From NCBI RefSeq assembly GCF_900236475.1, contig NZ_LT963352.1:868001-932000 (forward strand): a stretch of 64,000 nucleotides of DNA, given 5' to 3'. Shown piece by piece: positions 1-8,469 of the stretch. A model generated the notes under the pieces. That model saw nothing but the letters and a program-made list of their open reading frames with translations, was not told the origin of the DNA and did not search any database. Origin of the DNA: Streptomyces chartreusis NRRL 3882. GTDB taxonomy: Bacteria > Actinomycetota > Actinomycetes > Streptomycetales > Streptomycetaceae. The position numbers were made by a program, and so were the translations under genes. Position 1 is the stretch's first letter. Each line of letters begins with the position of its first letter.

Positions 1-937
1 GGCAGTCGATCCGGACCGAGGCCGTGCCGGCGTCCGCGTGCCGGGCGATGTTGGTCAGCGACTCCTGAACGATCCGGTAGACGGTCCGGCCCACCGCGGC
101 CGGCACGTCATGGCGCTCTCCCTCGATCGTCAGCGTCGCCTTCAGACCGGTTCTGCCGGCTCGTTCCACCAGTTCGGGCACGTCGTCGAGTCCGCGCGGG
201 GGCGCCGTGTCGTCGTCGCGCAGCGCCTCCAGCGTCACGCGCAGCTCCCGGGCCGCCTCACGGCCGGCCTCCTGGATCGCCAGCAGTGCCTCCGACACCT
301 CCTCGCCTCGTCTGCGGGCCACGTGGACGGCCACGTCGGCCTGCACCTTGATGACCGAGATCTGATGGGTCAGCGAATCGTGCAGTTCCCTCGCGATGCG
401 CAGCCGTTCCTCGTCGGCGCGGCGTCGGGCGGTCTCTTCCCGGGTGCGCTCGGCCTCGTCCGCCCGACGCTCGGCCTGCCGCAACGCCTCCCCGGCGGCC
501 CCGGCCGCGATCAGCCAGGCGATTTCCAGGGCACCCCGGGCCTGCGCGAACGCCTCGCCCGTGTCGTGGAGGCCGGAGGCGAGCGCCGCGAACGGGAGGG
601 CGGCCAGCACGGTCAGGCTCGCCGCGACGGCGGCGACCCGGTGTCCCGCGCGCACGGCGGCGTACACCGCGAACAGGTAGGCGACGGCGGGCACATCGAA
701 GCCGGCCGCCTGATACGCGATCGCGCACAGCCCGGTGACCGCCAGGACGGCGACCGGGGCCCGGCGGCGCGCGGCCAGGGCCAGCCCGCCGGCCGTCAGC
801 AGCGCGTACCCGAGCAAGTCCCGGTCCGTTGCGGAGGGTTGCCCGGACACTCCCGTGACCAGCAGCGTCCCCGCCACGCCCACGGCGATGCCCCAGTCTC
901 CGACCAGGGTCCGGACGCGGGTCTCACCTGCATTCAT
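1..937 (-). CDS. Sensor histidine kinase, NarL-type, 3' end outside window
   Basis: Cytoplasmic-membrane sensor kinase of the HisKA_3 family, which would phosphorylate a LuxR-type response regulator. From the ATG at 937, 312 residues are visible. Several hydrophobic segments fill roughly residues 12-155, a charged coiled linker follows at about 152-180, and the dimerisation/phosphoacceptor motif ARELHDSLTHQ puts the phospho-His at residue 186. The ATPase domain begins near residue 250, with the N-box-like stretch ESLTNIARHADA, and is cut by the window edge, so the G-box is not seen. The partner regulator would be expected further left. The gene is divergent from the small membrane protein at 1157. 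The signal sensed cannot be told from the sequence. Confidence 0.85.
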   Translation of the reverse strand, partial: MNAGETRVRTLVGDWGIAVGVAGTLLVTGVSGQPSATDRDLLGYALLTAGGLALAARRRAPVAVLAVTGLCAIAYQAAGFDVPAVAYLFAVYAAVRAGHRVAAVAASLTVLAALPFAALASGLHDTGEAFAQARGALEIAWLIAAGAAGEALRQAERRADEAERTREETARRRADEERLRIARELHDSLTHQISVIKVQADVAVHVARRRGEEVSEALLAIQEAGREAARELRVTLEALRDDDTAPPRGLDDVPELVERAGRTGLKATLTIEGERHDVPAAVGRTVYRIVQESLTNIARHADAGTASVRIDC

Positions 938-1156
938 GCGCGCACCCTAACCGGCCGGCGCCACGGGCGGGTCCGCCTCGTGGGCGAGTGGCCGGCTACC
1001 GCACATGCAGTATGCGCGTGCGTTCTGCGGCTTGCGCGGTAGCGCGCTGCGGCGTCGGCGGCAGGGCGAAGTGTCCGCGTCCGCCGGACGACCGGGGCTC
1101 GGCCCGGCGGACATGCTCGGGTGACATCCGGTCACGGGAAGAGAAGGAGCGTCTCG

Positions 1157-1579
1157 ATGTCTGTTCGCCGCTTGTTCGCCGCCGCTGCGGTCGCGCTGCT
1201 CGGAGGTACCGGGCTCGCCGCGCCCGCGGCCGCCCACACGCCGGGCGGGTCGGTCGCCGCCGCTGCCCATGACGTCAGCCTCGGGCGACTCGGATCCGCC
1301 ACGGGCGCGCTGCTGGGGCTGGCGGGCCTCGTCGTCGCCGGGCTGGCCCTGGCCCGCCCGGCCGGCCGTATCGGCTCCGTCGACCAGTCTCTCGTGGCCA
1401 CGGCGGCCATGGTGGCGGGAGTGATCAGCATGGCCCTGGGCGGGCTGGTCGCGGCCACCGCCGACGGTGGTCTCGGCACCGGCAACGGGCTGGGCGGGGC
1501 CTATGTGGCGATGCTCGTGGGGCTGATCGCCACGGCCCTCGGCGGGCTGGTCCTGACCCGTTCGCGCCGCACCGGCTGA
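1157..1579 (+). CDS. Small secreted/membrane protein, unknown function (DUF6223-like)
   Basis: A 140-residue protein that starts with a typical signal peptide (MSVRRLFAAAAVALLGG, cleavage likely near PAAAHTP). Two or three further hydrophobic segments lie at about 50-68, 78-97 and 112-130, joined by glycine- and alanine-rich turns. It is therefore probably an integral membrane protein. The ATG at 1157 was chosen because GAAGAGAAGGAGC lies just upstream and the signal peptide begins there; an in-frame ATG at 1121 lacks this context. It resembles small Streptomyces membrane proteins of the DUF6223 type, but that assignment is from memory and weak. No function can be inferred, and it is monocistronic. 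Confidence 0.7.
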   Translation: MSVRRLFAAAAVALLGGTGLAAPAAAHTPGGSVAAAAHDVSLGRLGSATGALLGLAGLVVAGLALARPAGRIGSVDQSLVATAAMVAGVISMALGGLVAATADGGLGTGNGLGGAYVAMLVGLIATALGGLVLTRSRRTG

Positions 1580-1644
1580 CCGGAGCGGAAATACGAGCGC
1601 ACGTCCGTGTTCGTGAGGAGCCAGGCCCCACGGCGCACCGCGCT

Positions 1645-2331
1645 TCAGGAGTGCAGCCCGGTCAGGGAGAGGAACTCGGCGCGTGAGCGGGCGTCGTGGC
1701 GGAGTGTGCCGAGGAGGGTGGAGGTGAGTGTGCTGGAGCCCGTGGCCTGGACGCCGCGCAGGGTCATGCAGCTGTGCTCGGCTTCGATCACGACACCGAC
1801 GCCCTTGGGTTCGAGATGGGCCTGGAGCCAGTCGGCGACCTGCTTGGTCAGGCGTTCCTGGACCTGGGGCCGGCAGGCGAAGTGCTCGACCACGCGGGCC
1901 AGTTTGGACAGGCCGAGGATGCGGTGCCCGGGGAGGTAGCCGACGTGGGCGGTGCCGGTGAAGGGCAGCAGATGGTGCTCGCACACCGAGCGCACCGGGA
2001 TGCTGCGGGCCAGCACGAGTTCGTCGTAGCCCTCGTCGTTGGGGAAGGTCGTCAGGTCGAAGGGGCGGGGGCTGAACAGTTCGGCGTAGGCACGGGCCAT
2101 CCGGCCGGGGGTGCCGTGCAGGCTCTCTGAGCTGGTGTCGATGCCGAGCGCGGCGAGGAAATCCGCCGCGGCGCGTTCGGCTCCGGCCAGGTCTATGCCG
2201 TCGGTGTCGTGGACGACGCGCAGGGGGGCGGGAGAGGGGGCCGGCGCCTGCGGGCGGGGAATGCTCGCGGAGGGGGCGGGCAGGTCGGCGGTGCGCGATG
2301 CGTGGGCGTTGATCGATCCGGCGAGATCCAT
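1645..2331 (-). CDS. folE: GTP cyclohydrolase I
   Basis: Converts GTP to 7,8-dihydroneopterin triphosphate, the first step of folate/tetrahydropterin synthesis, in the cytoplasm. The type IA signature is clear: SVCEHHLLPFTG carries the zinc Cys and His residues, HSCMTLRG supplies the second zinc Cys, and GLSKLARVVE is the family helix. The protein is 228 residues with a Pro/Ala-rich N-terminal extension of about 45 residues. The ATG at 2331 has GAGAGG upstream; the reading frame stays open further up but overlaps the regulator gene. It lies 53 bp behind the HTH regulator on the same strand, so the two are probably co-transcribed. Streptomyces usually carry a housekeeping folE elsewhere, so this may be a conditional paralogue. 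Confidence 0.9.
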   Translation of the reverse strand: MDLAGSINAHASRTADLPAPSASIPRPQAPAPSPAPLRVVHDTDGIDLAGAERAAADFLAALGIDTSSESLHGTPGRMARAYAELFSPRPFDLTTFPNDEGYDELVLARSIPVRSVCEHHLLPFTGTAHVGYLPGHRILGLSKLARVVEHFACRPQVQERLTKQVADWLQAHLEPKGVGVVIEAEHSCMTLRGVQATGSSTLTSTLLGTLRHDARSRAEFLSLTGLHS

Positions 2332-2384
2332 GACGTACCTCTCGTGTGACGGGGAAAAGGGGCTGGCGGGCGGCGCGTGGCGGG

Positions 2385-3107
2385 TCAGGGACTCGCGGTC
2401 GCGGGCGGGGCGGAAGCCGGCTCCAGACGGACGCAGCAGTGGCCGGGGCTGGGCGCCAGGCATGCCTGGAGATCGCTGTCCTCGAGCCCTTCGAGGACGC
2501 CCTGGAGCAGGTGGAGGTTCATGCCGCACACCGTCTGGGTGTGCTCGCGGGCGAGCGCGTGGAAGGGGCAGTTTCCCAGCACGATGGCGTCACCGTCGCG
2601 GCGGGGCTCGAACCCGTGCCGCTCCAGGAGGTCGAACACGCCCGGGCCGCCCTGCCCGGCGAGCCGGGCGCCGAGACGGTGGGCCTTTCGGTGCAGGACG
2701 GCGCGGACCGGTTCGCCGGTGGCCTCGGCTTCCTCCAGGGCCTGGGCGAGGAGCCGTCCGGCCAGCTCGTAGTTCCGCTCGGGCAGGCTGACGGTGACCT
2801 GCTTGGCGGAGCGCTTGTAGAGCTTGGCCGGCCGGCCGGCTCCCGGACCGGTGCGGCCGCTGCGCCGTTCGTAGACGACGTCGAGGAGTGCTTCGTCGGC
2901 CAGGCGGTCCAGGTGGAAGGCCGCGGTCTGGCGCGCCAGGCCGAGGGCGGCGGCGGCTTCGTCGCGACTGACCGGTCCCGGCTGGCGCACGACGTGGTCG
3001 TACAGCCGCCTGCGCGTCGGCTCGTCGAGGGCGGCGACGGCGGAGACGTCGGGGTGGGGTGCTTCTTTCGGGTGGTCCACGAACACCAGTGTAAAACCCA
3101 CAGCCAT
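2385..3107 (-). CDS. HTH transcriptional regulator with Cys-rich C-terminus (COG2345 type)
   Basis: A 240-residue regulator. A winged HTH occupies about residues 25-95 (SRDEAAAALGLARQTAAFHLDRL), and the C-terminal half carries Cys in NCPFHALA, TVCGMNL, DLQACLAP and GHCCVRL. That arrangement is reminiscent of iron-sulfur-sensing SufR-like or COG2345 regulators, where Cys residues hold a cluster. It is divergent from the DoxX gene, with a perfect inverted repeat between them, and sits just upstream of folE. It probably controls both. The ATG at 3107 has little Shine-Dalgarno; a GTG nine codons in is an alternative. Cluster binding is inference. Confidence 0.8.
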   Translation of the reverse strand: MAVGFTLVFVDHPKEAPHPDVSAVAALDEPTRRRLYDHVVRQPGPVSRDEAAAALGLARQTAAFHLDRLADEALLDVVYERRSGRTGPGAGRPAKLYKRSAKQVTVSLPERNYELAGRLLAQALEEAEATGEPVRAVLHRKAHRLGARLAGQGGPGVFDLLERHGFEPRRDGDAIVLGNCPFHALAREHTQTVCGMNLHLLQGVLEGLEDSDLQACLAPSPGHCCVRLEPASAPPATASP

Positions 3108-3128
3108 TGACTAAAGAAGCCATACGCG

Positions 3129-3160
3129 CTTCTATCGTTAGTGAGAGTTGTCGATAGAAG
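3129..3160. promoter_or_regulatory. Inverted repeat, candidate operator of the HTH regulator
   Basis: CTTCTATCG (3129-3137) and CGATAGAAG (3152-3160) form perfect 9-bp arms around a 14-bp spacer. They lie between the divergent HTH-regulator gene and the DoxX gene, 12 bp before the DoxX start. A related half-site (CTAAAGAAG) sits at about 3111-3119, next to the regulator start. The position fits autoregulation plus control of doxX. Confidence 0.5.
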
Positions 3161-3172
3161 GAACGGTGCGTC

Positions 3173-3610
3173 ATGACGTCCACAACCCACCCCACCTCGT
3201 CCGTCGAGCCCCGGCGGGCAGCGCTCGGCGACCCCGGCTACCAGGCGTTCGTCATCCTGCGCGTCGGGTTCACCGTGGCGCCGATCCTGTTCGGGCTGGA
3301 CAAGTTCGCCAACCTGCTCGTGGACTGGCCCACCTACCTCGCGCCGTGGATCAACGACATCGTGCCCGGCAGCGCCCAGGCAGCCATGTACGCCGTCGGT
3401 GTCGTCGAGATCGTCGCCGGGCTCGTCGTCGCTCTCGCCCCGCGCTTCGGGGGCTGGCTGGTGGCCGGATGGCTGGCCGGCATCATCGTCAACCTGCTGA
3501 CCATCCCGGGGTACTACGACATCGCCCTGCGCGACTTCGGCCTCCTGCTCGGCGCGGTCGCCCTCGCCCGGCTCGCCCAGCGCTACCACGGCGAGCGGCA
3601 GCCGCACTGA
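3173..3610 (+). CDS. DoxX-family membrane protein
   Basis: A 145-residue integral membrane protein with four predicted helices (about 25-45, 62-85, 92-112 and 118-138). Helix 1 has the DoxX-type start VILRVGFTVAPILFGLDKF, and a polar loop (PTYLAPWINDIVPGS) follows. DoxX proteins are small quinone-associated or redox-related membrane proteins, and some take part in oxidative-stress complexes; the exact role here is unknown. GAAGGAA lies well placed before the ATG. It is divergent from the HTH regulator-folE pair and likely shares its operator. A strong hairpin follows the stop codon. Confidence 0.75.
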   Translation: MTSTTHPTSSVEPRRAALGDPGYQAFVILRVGFTVAPILFGLDKFANLLVDWPTYLAPWINDIVPGSAQAAMYAVGVVEIVAGLVVALAPRFGGWLVAGWLAGIIVNLLTIPGYYDIALRDFGLLLGAVALARLAQRYHGERQPH

Positions 3611-3635
3611 CACGGCGGCGCGGACGGACGGGGGA

Positions 3636-3668
3636 AGGCGGGTGAGCAGCAAATCGGCTCACCCGCCT
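3636..3668. terminator. Bidirectional hairpin terminator between doxX and secDF
   Basis: AGGCGGGTGAGC (3636-3647) pairs perfectly with GCTCACCCGCCT (3657-3668) across a 9-nt loop. It sits between the converging stop codons of the DoxX and SecDF genes. There is no T-run, as is usual in high-GC actinobacteria. Confidence 0.7.
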
Positions 3669-3694
3669 CCCCCGCGTCCGGTCCCCCGGCCGGG

Positions 3695-5950
3695 TCAGGT
3701 GCGGCCGGACGGCTGCCGAGGCCGGGAGCGGTCGTGGAGCCGGATCGCGACGGGAGCGGCGGTGAGGACGGAGGAGTACGTACCGACCACGAGGCCGATG
3801 AGCAGGGCCAGGGCGAAGTCGGTGAGCGAGGACCCGCCGAGCACGGCGAGGGCGGTGAGGATGAACGCGGCGCCCATGCCCGTGTTCACGGTCCGGGGCA
3901 GGGTCTGCACGATGGCCCGGTCGGTGATGTCGGGCAGCGCGGTCCCGGGAGTCCTGCGGGCGAGTTCCCTGACGCGGTCGAAGAGCACGACCGAGTCGTT
4001 GACCGAGTACCCGATGACGGTGAGCAGGGCCGCCAGGAACACCCCGTCGACGGGCCTGCCGAGCCAGGCGAAGACGCCGACGAGGATCACCACGTCGTGG
4101 GCGAGCGCGACGACCGCCGCCGTGCCGAACACCCACCGGAAGCGTGCCGCGAGGTAGACGAACTGGGCGCCCAGAGCCACGGCGAGCGCGATCAGGGCAC
4201 CCCGGCGCAGCTCCTCGCCCAGGCTGGGGCCGACCAGTTCGTCGCGGACCTTGTCCGCCCGGCCCGCGAGGTCGCGGACGGTACCGGTGACCTCGGTCTC
4301 CTCGGCGTTGGTCAGCGGATCGGTACGCACGGTCAGGCCCGTTCCTCCGGAGGACTGTACGACGGCCCGCGGGAATCCGGCGTCGGCGAGGGCGGTGCGT
4401 ACCCGGTCGGGATCGACCGGACCGGTGGTGGCGTACTCGATCAGGCGGCCACCGGTGAACTCCACACCGAGGTCGATGCCGCGCACCGCGATGCCCGAAC
4501 CGGCCAGGACCAGCGCGGCGGCCGACACGGCCAGCCAGCGGTGTGGCCGGCGCATCAACCGGGGGCTGCGGCGGGTGAGGTGGTCGCGGACCGCACCGGT
4601 GGTGGCGATGCCGGTGAGCCGGGGACGGCGGCGCACCCGGGGACGGCTCACGGCGACCTCGGCGAGCACGCGGGTGATCACCAGGGCGCTGAACATGGAG
4701 GCGAGCACACCGATGCCCAGCGTGACGCCGAAGCCCCGCACCGGCCCGGAGGCGAGGAAGAACAGCAGGGCGGCCGCGATGAGCGTGGTGATGTTGGAGT
4801 CGGCGATCGCGCTGAAGGCGTTGCGGAACCCGGCCGACAGTGCCGAACGCGTACTGGGCCGGCGGCGGGCCGCGTACTCCTCGCGGGCCCGTTCGAAGAC
4901 CAGCACGTTGGCGTCCACGGCCATGCCGATCGCCAGGACGAAACCGGCGAGGCCCGGCAGGGTCAGGGTGGCTCCGAGCGCGGCGAGGGCGGCGTAGGAG
5001 ACGAGGCCGTAGCAGAGCAGGCCGACAGCGGCCAGTACGCCCATCAGCCGGTAGACGCCGATGATGAACAGTGACGTCAGCGCGGTGCCGATGGCCGCCG
5101 CCCAGGCGCTCGCGGTGATGGCCTGCGCTCCGAGGGTCGGGCCGACGGTGCGCTGCTCGACGGTCTCGACGGGCACGGGCAGGGCCCCGCCGTTGACGAG
5201 CAGGGAGAGTTCGCGCGCCTCCTCGGGGCCGAAGGAGCCCGTGATCTGTGTGGCACCGTCGCGGATGCCGGTCCGGCAGCCGACGGACGGGTCGACCTGC
5301 GGCGAAGAGATGACCTTGTCGTCGAGGACGATGGCCACCCGCCGCGCCGGGTCGCCCGCCGGGTGACAGGCGGCCTCGCCGGTCAGCCGGGCCCAGCCGG
5401 CGCGGCCGTCACCCTCGAAGTCGACGGTGACGTGCCATCCCGCGCCGCCCTGCTGGTCGAACCGGGCGGCGGCCTCCTTGACGTCCGCGCCGGTCAGGGC
5501 CGCGGCCCCGAGGCGCAGCGGAGTGCCGGACTCGTCGGGCAGGACGTGTTCCCGGGGCCGCTTCGGCAGCGGCCGGGAGGCCTCCTCGGTGCTGTCGGCG
5601 GTGCCGAGCACCGGGTGGAAGGCGAGCTGCGCGGTACGCCCCAGCACGTCGGCCGCCCGCTTCGGGTCCTGCACACCGGGCAGTTCGACGATGATCCGGT
5701 TCTCGCCGGAGCGGACGAGGGTGGGTTCGGCGACGCCGAGCCCGTCGATACGTCCGCGCAGCACCTCCAGGGTGCGGTCGGTGGCCTCACGGCCGGTGTC
5801 GGTGGTGGGGGTGGAGCGGGTCTCCAGCACGAGCTGCGTGCCACCGCGCAGGTCGAGTCCGAGGCGGACCGGCACGGTGACGGCGATGTAGAGGGCGAGG
5901 GCGAGCACGGCGAGGGCGAGCAGCGCCCGCACGCGCAGGGAACGGTTCAA
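3695..5950 (-). CDS. secDF: Fused protein translocase subunit SecDF
   Basis: A 751-residue RND-type membrane protein that assists Sec-dependent export using the proton gradient. The SecD half begins with one helix and the signature RLGLDLRGGTQLVLE (about 29-43), then the periplasmic P1 domain (IIVELPGVQDPKRA) and five C-terminal helices (about 275-420). The SecF half restarts near residue 475 with a helix and the family motif GVEFTGGRLIEY, followed by its five-helix bundle (585-735). The start appears to be TTG at 5950, with GGAGG about 8 nt upstream. Streptomyces normally have separate secD and secF genes elsewhere, so this fused copy is probably an accessory paralogue. It may be co-transcribed with the small secreted protein upstream. 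Confidence 0.9.
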   Translation of the reverse strand: MNRSLRVRALLALAVLALALYIAVTVPVRLGLDLRGGTQLVLETRSTPTTDTGREATDRTLEVLRGRIDGLGVAEPTLVRSGENRIIVELPGVQDPKRAADVLGRTAQLAFHPVLGTADSTEEASRPLPKRPREHVLPDESGTPLRLGAAALTGADVKEAAARFDQQGGAGWHVTVDFEGDGRAGWARLTGEAACHPAGDPARRVAIVLDDKVISSPQVDPSVGCRTGIRDGATQITGSFGPEEARELSLLVNGGALPVPVETVEQRTVGPTLGAQAITASAWAAAIGTALTSLFIIGVYRLMGVLAAVGLLCYGLVSYAALAALGATLTLPGLAGFVLAIGMAVDANVLVFERAREEYAARRRPSTRSALSAGFRNAFSAIADSNITTLIAAALLFFLASGPVRGFGVTLGIGVLASMFSALVITRVLAEVAVSRPRVRRRPRLTGIATTGAVRDHLTRRSPRLMRRPHRWLAVSAAALVLAGSGIAVRGIDLGVEFTGGRLIEYATTGPVDPDRVRTALADAGFPRAVVQSSGGTGLTVRTDPLTNAEETEVTGTVRDLAGRADKVRDELVGPSLGEELRRGALIALAVALGAQFVYLAARFRWVFGTAAVVALAHDVVILVGVFAWLGRPVDGVFLAALLTVIGYSVNDSVVLFDRVRELARRTPGTALPDITDRAIVQTLPRTVNTGMGAAFILTALAVLGGSSLTDFALALLIGLVVGTYSSVLTAAPVAIRLHDRSRPRQPSGRT

Positions 5951-6024
5951 CGAGGGCCTCCGGCAGGCGCACCACAGCCACGCGGGCGTGGCCGGGATGC
6001 TGTCGGGGAGAGGGAAAGGGGGTG

Positions 6025-6456
6025 TCAGATGCCGGAGGTCGCAGGGGGCGCTCGGCCCCGGTCACGGGGTGCGTGAGCATCCGAGGAGGGGACGTGCGCG
6101 GCCGGTGCCGGGCGCCGCGCGGCGCCGTCGGCCGGGGTGATGTCAGTGCCGCGGCCGCAGGTGGCGAGGTGTCCGCGCGGGGCGGGGTGCTCGCTGTGCG
6201 GCTCCTGGCGGGGTGCCGCCCGGACGGCGCAGGCGGTGTCGCTGTGGCATCCGTCGTCGGCGCGCGGCCCGGTGTCCCCGTGCCGGCCGACCGCTGCCAC
6301 CGCGCCGGTCACGGGCTCGCCCGTCGTACCGGGCGGCGGACCGGCGATGCCGAGCGCGGCCGGCAGCACCAGCAGGACTGCCGCGAGGATCGCGAGGACC
6401 GCGACGCGGGGCCGGGCGCTGCTGGTACCGGGGGCGGTGCGCGCGGTGCGGTGCAT
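6025..6456 (-). CDS. Hypothetical secreted or membrane-anchored protein upstream of secDF
   Basis: A 143-residue protein of unrecognised family. One N-terminal hydrophobic segment (RPVAVL-like, about 20-42) acts as a signal peptide or anchor. The rest is low-complexity, Ala/Pro/His/Arg-rich and outside the membrane, with Cys at two or three sites (DDGCHSDTACAV and HLATCGRG). The ATG at 6456 is preferred because AGGGGG lies 7-8 nt before it; an ATG six codons upstream would place that sequence inside the gene. The gene ends 74 bp before secDF on the same strand. No function can be assigned, and the low-complexity tail lowers confidence. Confidence 0.5.
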   Translation of the reverse strand: MHRTARTAPGTSSARPRVAVLAILAAVLLVLPAALGIAGPPPGTTGEPVTGAVAAVGRHGDTGPRADDGCHSDTACAVRAAPRQEPHSEHPAPRGHLATCGRGTDITPADGAARRPAPAAHVPSSDAHAPRDRGRAPPATSGI

Positions 6457-6518
6457 GCACCGTCCCCCTTTCATCTCGTCGTCGTCCCGGCTCGTGGTGC
6501 GGCGTGCGGGCCGGCGGC

Positions 6519-7202
6519 TCAGGCTTCGATCAGGCCGGCGCGGATGGCGTACCGGGTCAGTTCCAGGCGGTCGCGCAGGCCGAGTTTCTGGAGCAGGTTG
6601 GCGCGGTGCCGCTGGACGGTCTTGATGCTGATGAACAGCAGGTCGGCGATCTCCTTGGACGAGTGCCCCTCGGCCACCAGCTTGAGGACCTCTTCCTCCC
6701 GGGGGGTGAGGATCTGGTCGGGCGTCTCCTCGCCGTGGCGGGCCCGGTCGAGGTAGTTGCGGATCAGGGCGGTGACCGCGCCGGGATAGAGGAAGGGCTC
6801 GTCCCGCATCGCTGCCCGGCAGGCGGCGACCAGGTCCCGGTCGGCGACGGACTTCAGTACGTATCCGTTGGCGCCGGCCTTCAGGGCCTGGAAGAAGTAC
6901 TGCTCGTTGTCGTGCATCGTGAGCATCATGATCCGCAGGCCCGGCTTGAGGGCGGCCAGTTCGCGGGCGGCCTGGAGGCCGGTCAGACGCGGCATGGCGA
7001 TGTCCAGCACGGCCAGGTCGACTTCGCGGGTGCGGGCCATCTCGATGGCCTCGGCGCCGTCACCGGCCTCCGCGACCACTTCGAGGTCTGGTTCCCGGTC
7101 GAGGATGAGCCGCACCCCGCGGCGCACCAGCGCATGGTCGTCGGCGAGCAGGATGCGGATCGTGCTCGTCCCCGTCGCGGCGGTCGTGATCGCTTCGTGC
7201 AT
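6519..7202 (-). CDS. LuxR/NarL-family response regulator
   Basis: A 227-residue two-component response regulator. The receiver domain (about 15-130) has the acidic pair LLADDHALVRRG, the phosphoacceptor Asp67 in LAVLDIAMP, and a conserved Lys in GYVLKSVADRD. A LuxR-type HTH follows at about 165-220 (LTPREEEVLKLVAEGHSSKEIADLLFI). The ATG at 7202 lies 3 nt after the stop of the kinase gene at 7205, so the two are translationally coupled and make a cognate pair. In actinobacteria such pairs often respond to cell-envelope or redox signals. The neighbouring DksA, MreB-like and SecDF genes are possible targets by proximity only. Confidence 0.9.
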   Translation of the reverse strand: MHEAITTAATGTSTIRILLADDHALVRRGVRLILDREPDLEVVAEAGDGAEAIEMARTREVDLAVLDIAMPRLTGLQAARELAALKPGLRIMMLTMHDNEQYFFQALKAGANGYVLKSVADRDLVAACRAAMRDEPFLYPGAVTALIRNYLDRARHGEETPDQILTPREEEVLKLVAEGHSSKEIADLLFISIKTVQRHRANLLQKLGLRDRLELTRYAIRAGLIEA

Positions 7203-7204
7203 GG

Positions 7205-8158
7205 TCAGGGCTGCTTCCTGGATACGGGCGCGGTGAGCTGGACCCGGGTGCCGGAGTCGGGTGCCGTGGTGATCTCGAGGCTGCCGCCGATGAGCAGGGC
7301 CCGCTCGCGCATGCCGCGGATGCCGGCGCCTTCTCTGGGGGCCTCGACGCCGCAGCCGTCGTCGGTGACGGCCAGCACCACGCGGTCGTCGGTGTGCCGC
7401 AGGGCGACGGTGACCTGTGTGGCGTCCGCGTGCCGGGCGACGTTGGTCATCGACTCCTGGGCGACGCGGTACAGGACCAGTTCCGTCTCCGGTTCCAGGA
7501 CCGGCAGGTCGGCGTCGAGTCGGCGGGTGACCTGCAACCCCGTGTGGGTGGCGAAGTCCTCGGTGAGCGAGATCAGCGCGCTGACCAGCCCCAGGTCGTC
7601 CAGCACTCCGGGCCGGAGCCTGCGGGCCAGGCGGCGGACCTCGTCCAGGCTCTCCCGGGTGATCTCCTGCACCTCGTGCAACTGCTCGCGCAGCGGCGGC
7701 GGTGCCTCGTCCGAGGCGCGCTTGAGCTCCAGCAGGATCGCGGTCATGCTCTGGCCGACCTCGTCGTGGAGCTCCTGCGCGATGCGGCGCCGTTCGGCCT
7801 CCTGGGCCAGCAGGGCCCGGGCACTGCTGGTGGCCCTCTCGTGTTCCAGCCGCTCCAGCATGGCGTTGAACGTACGGATCACCTCGGTGATCTCGCCGCC
7901 GCCGGAAGCGGGCAGGCGCTGGCCGGGACGCAGCAGGTCCACGGTGGTCATCAGCTTCGTGAGCCGGCCCAGCGGGGCCAGGCCGAGCCGGAGCAGCGCG
8001 GCGTTGGCGACCAGCATGACGACCAAGCCCCCGACGAGGATGATCGCCTCGGTCAGCAGAACGGGCACGGAGACGGTCACCGGGGCCCACAGCAGCAGGG
8101 CCGTGGCCGCGCCCAGCACCACGGCGTTGAGGGCGAAGATCCGCCAGAACAACGACAC
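7205..8158 (-). CDS. Sensor histidine kinase with HAMP domain, partner of the regulator at 6519
   Basis: A 317-residue membrane histidine kinase. Two N-terminal helices (about 5-25 and 30-52) with almost no extracellular loop are followed by HAMP (about 55-108). The HisKA_3 box is AQELHDEVGQSM with phospho-His131. The HATPase domain carries the N-box ESMTNVARHADAT, the G-box DDGCGVEAPREGAGIRGMRERA and a C-terminal strand near residue 305. The lack of an outer domain suggests it senses the membrane or an internal signal. The start is GTG, with GGAGGG upstream. It forms an operon with the response regulator. Confidence 0.9.
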   Translation of the reverse strand: MSLFWRIFALNAVVLGAATALLLWAPVTVSVPVLLTEAIILVGGLVVMLVANAALLRLGLAPLGRLTKLMTTVDLLRPGQRLPASGGGEITEVIRTFNAMLERLEHERATSSARALLAQEAERRRIAQELHDEVGQSMTAILLELKRASDEAPPPLREQLHEVQEITRESLDEVRRLARRLRPGVLDDLGLVSALISLTEDFATHTGLQVTRRLDADLPVLEPETELVLYRVAQESMTNVARHADATQVTVALRHTDDRVVLAVTDDGCGVEAPREGAGIRGMRERALLIGGSLEITTAPDSGTRVQLTAPVSRKQP

Positions 8159-8469
8159 CGGCCCTCCGCCTCTCTCCTGGAAAACCTCGGTTCACCTCCA
8201 TCATCGGGCCGCAGGCGGCCCCACCGCGTTCACGATGCCGGGCTGCTCGAATGCGCCTCCGGCCAGCCTGCCCGGTCCCGAGTACCCCGTCGATGGGGCC
8301 CGGCCCCCATTTCCCCGGGCCCCCAGCACCCATGGCACGGCCGGATGGATCCCCTGCCCCGGCGTAAATGGGCCACGCGCCCGATAGGTATCCGCCACCG
8401 GCCCGGCCAGGGTGGGAAACACCCGAACCACCCAGGTATGGCGCCCACGCCGCCGAGAAGGGACCGACC
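8159..8469. promoter_or_regulatory. Divergent promoter region with a GC hairpin
   Basis: About 310 bp between the kinase gene and the first DksA/TraR gene, which diverge. It holds a 9-bp inverted repeat, GGGGCCCGG (8295-8303) and CCGGGCCCC (8315-8323), with an 11-nt loop. No open frame with coding character was seen. Promoters for both directions must lie here, but no -10/-35 pair is convincing enough to name. Confidence 0.4.
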
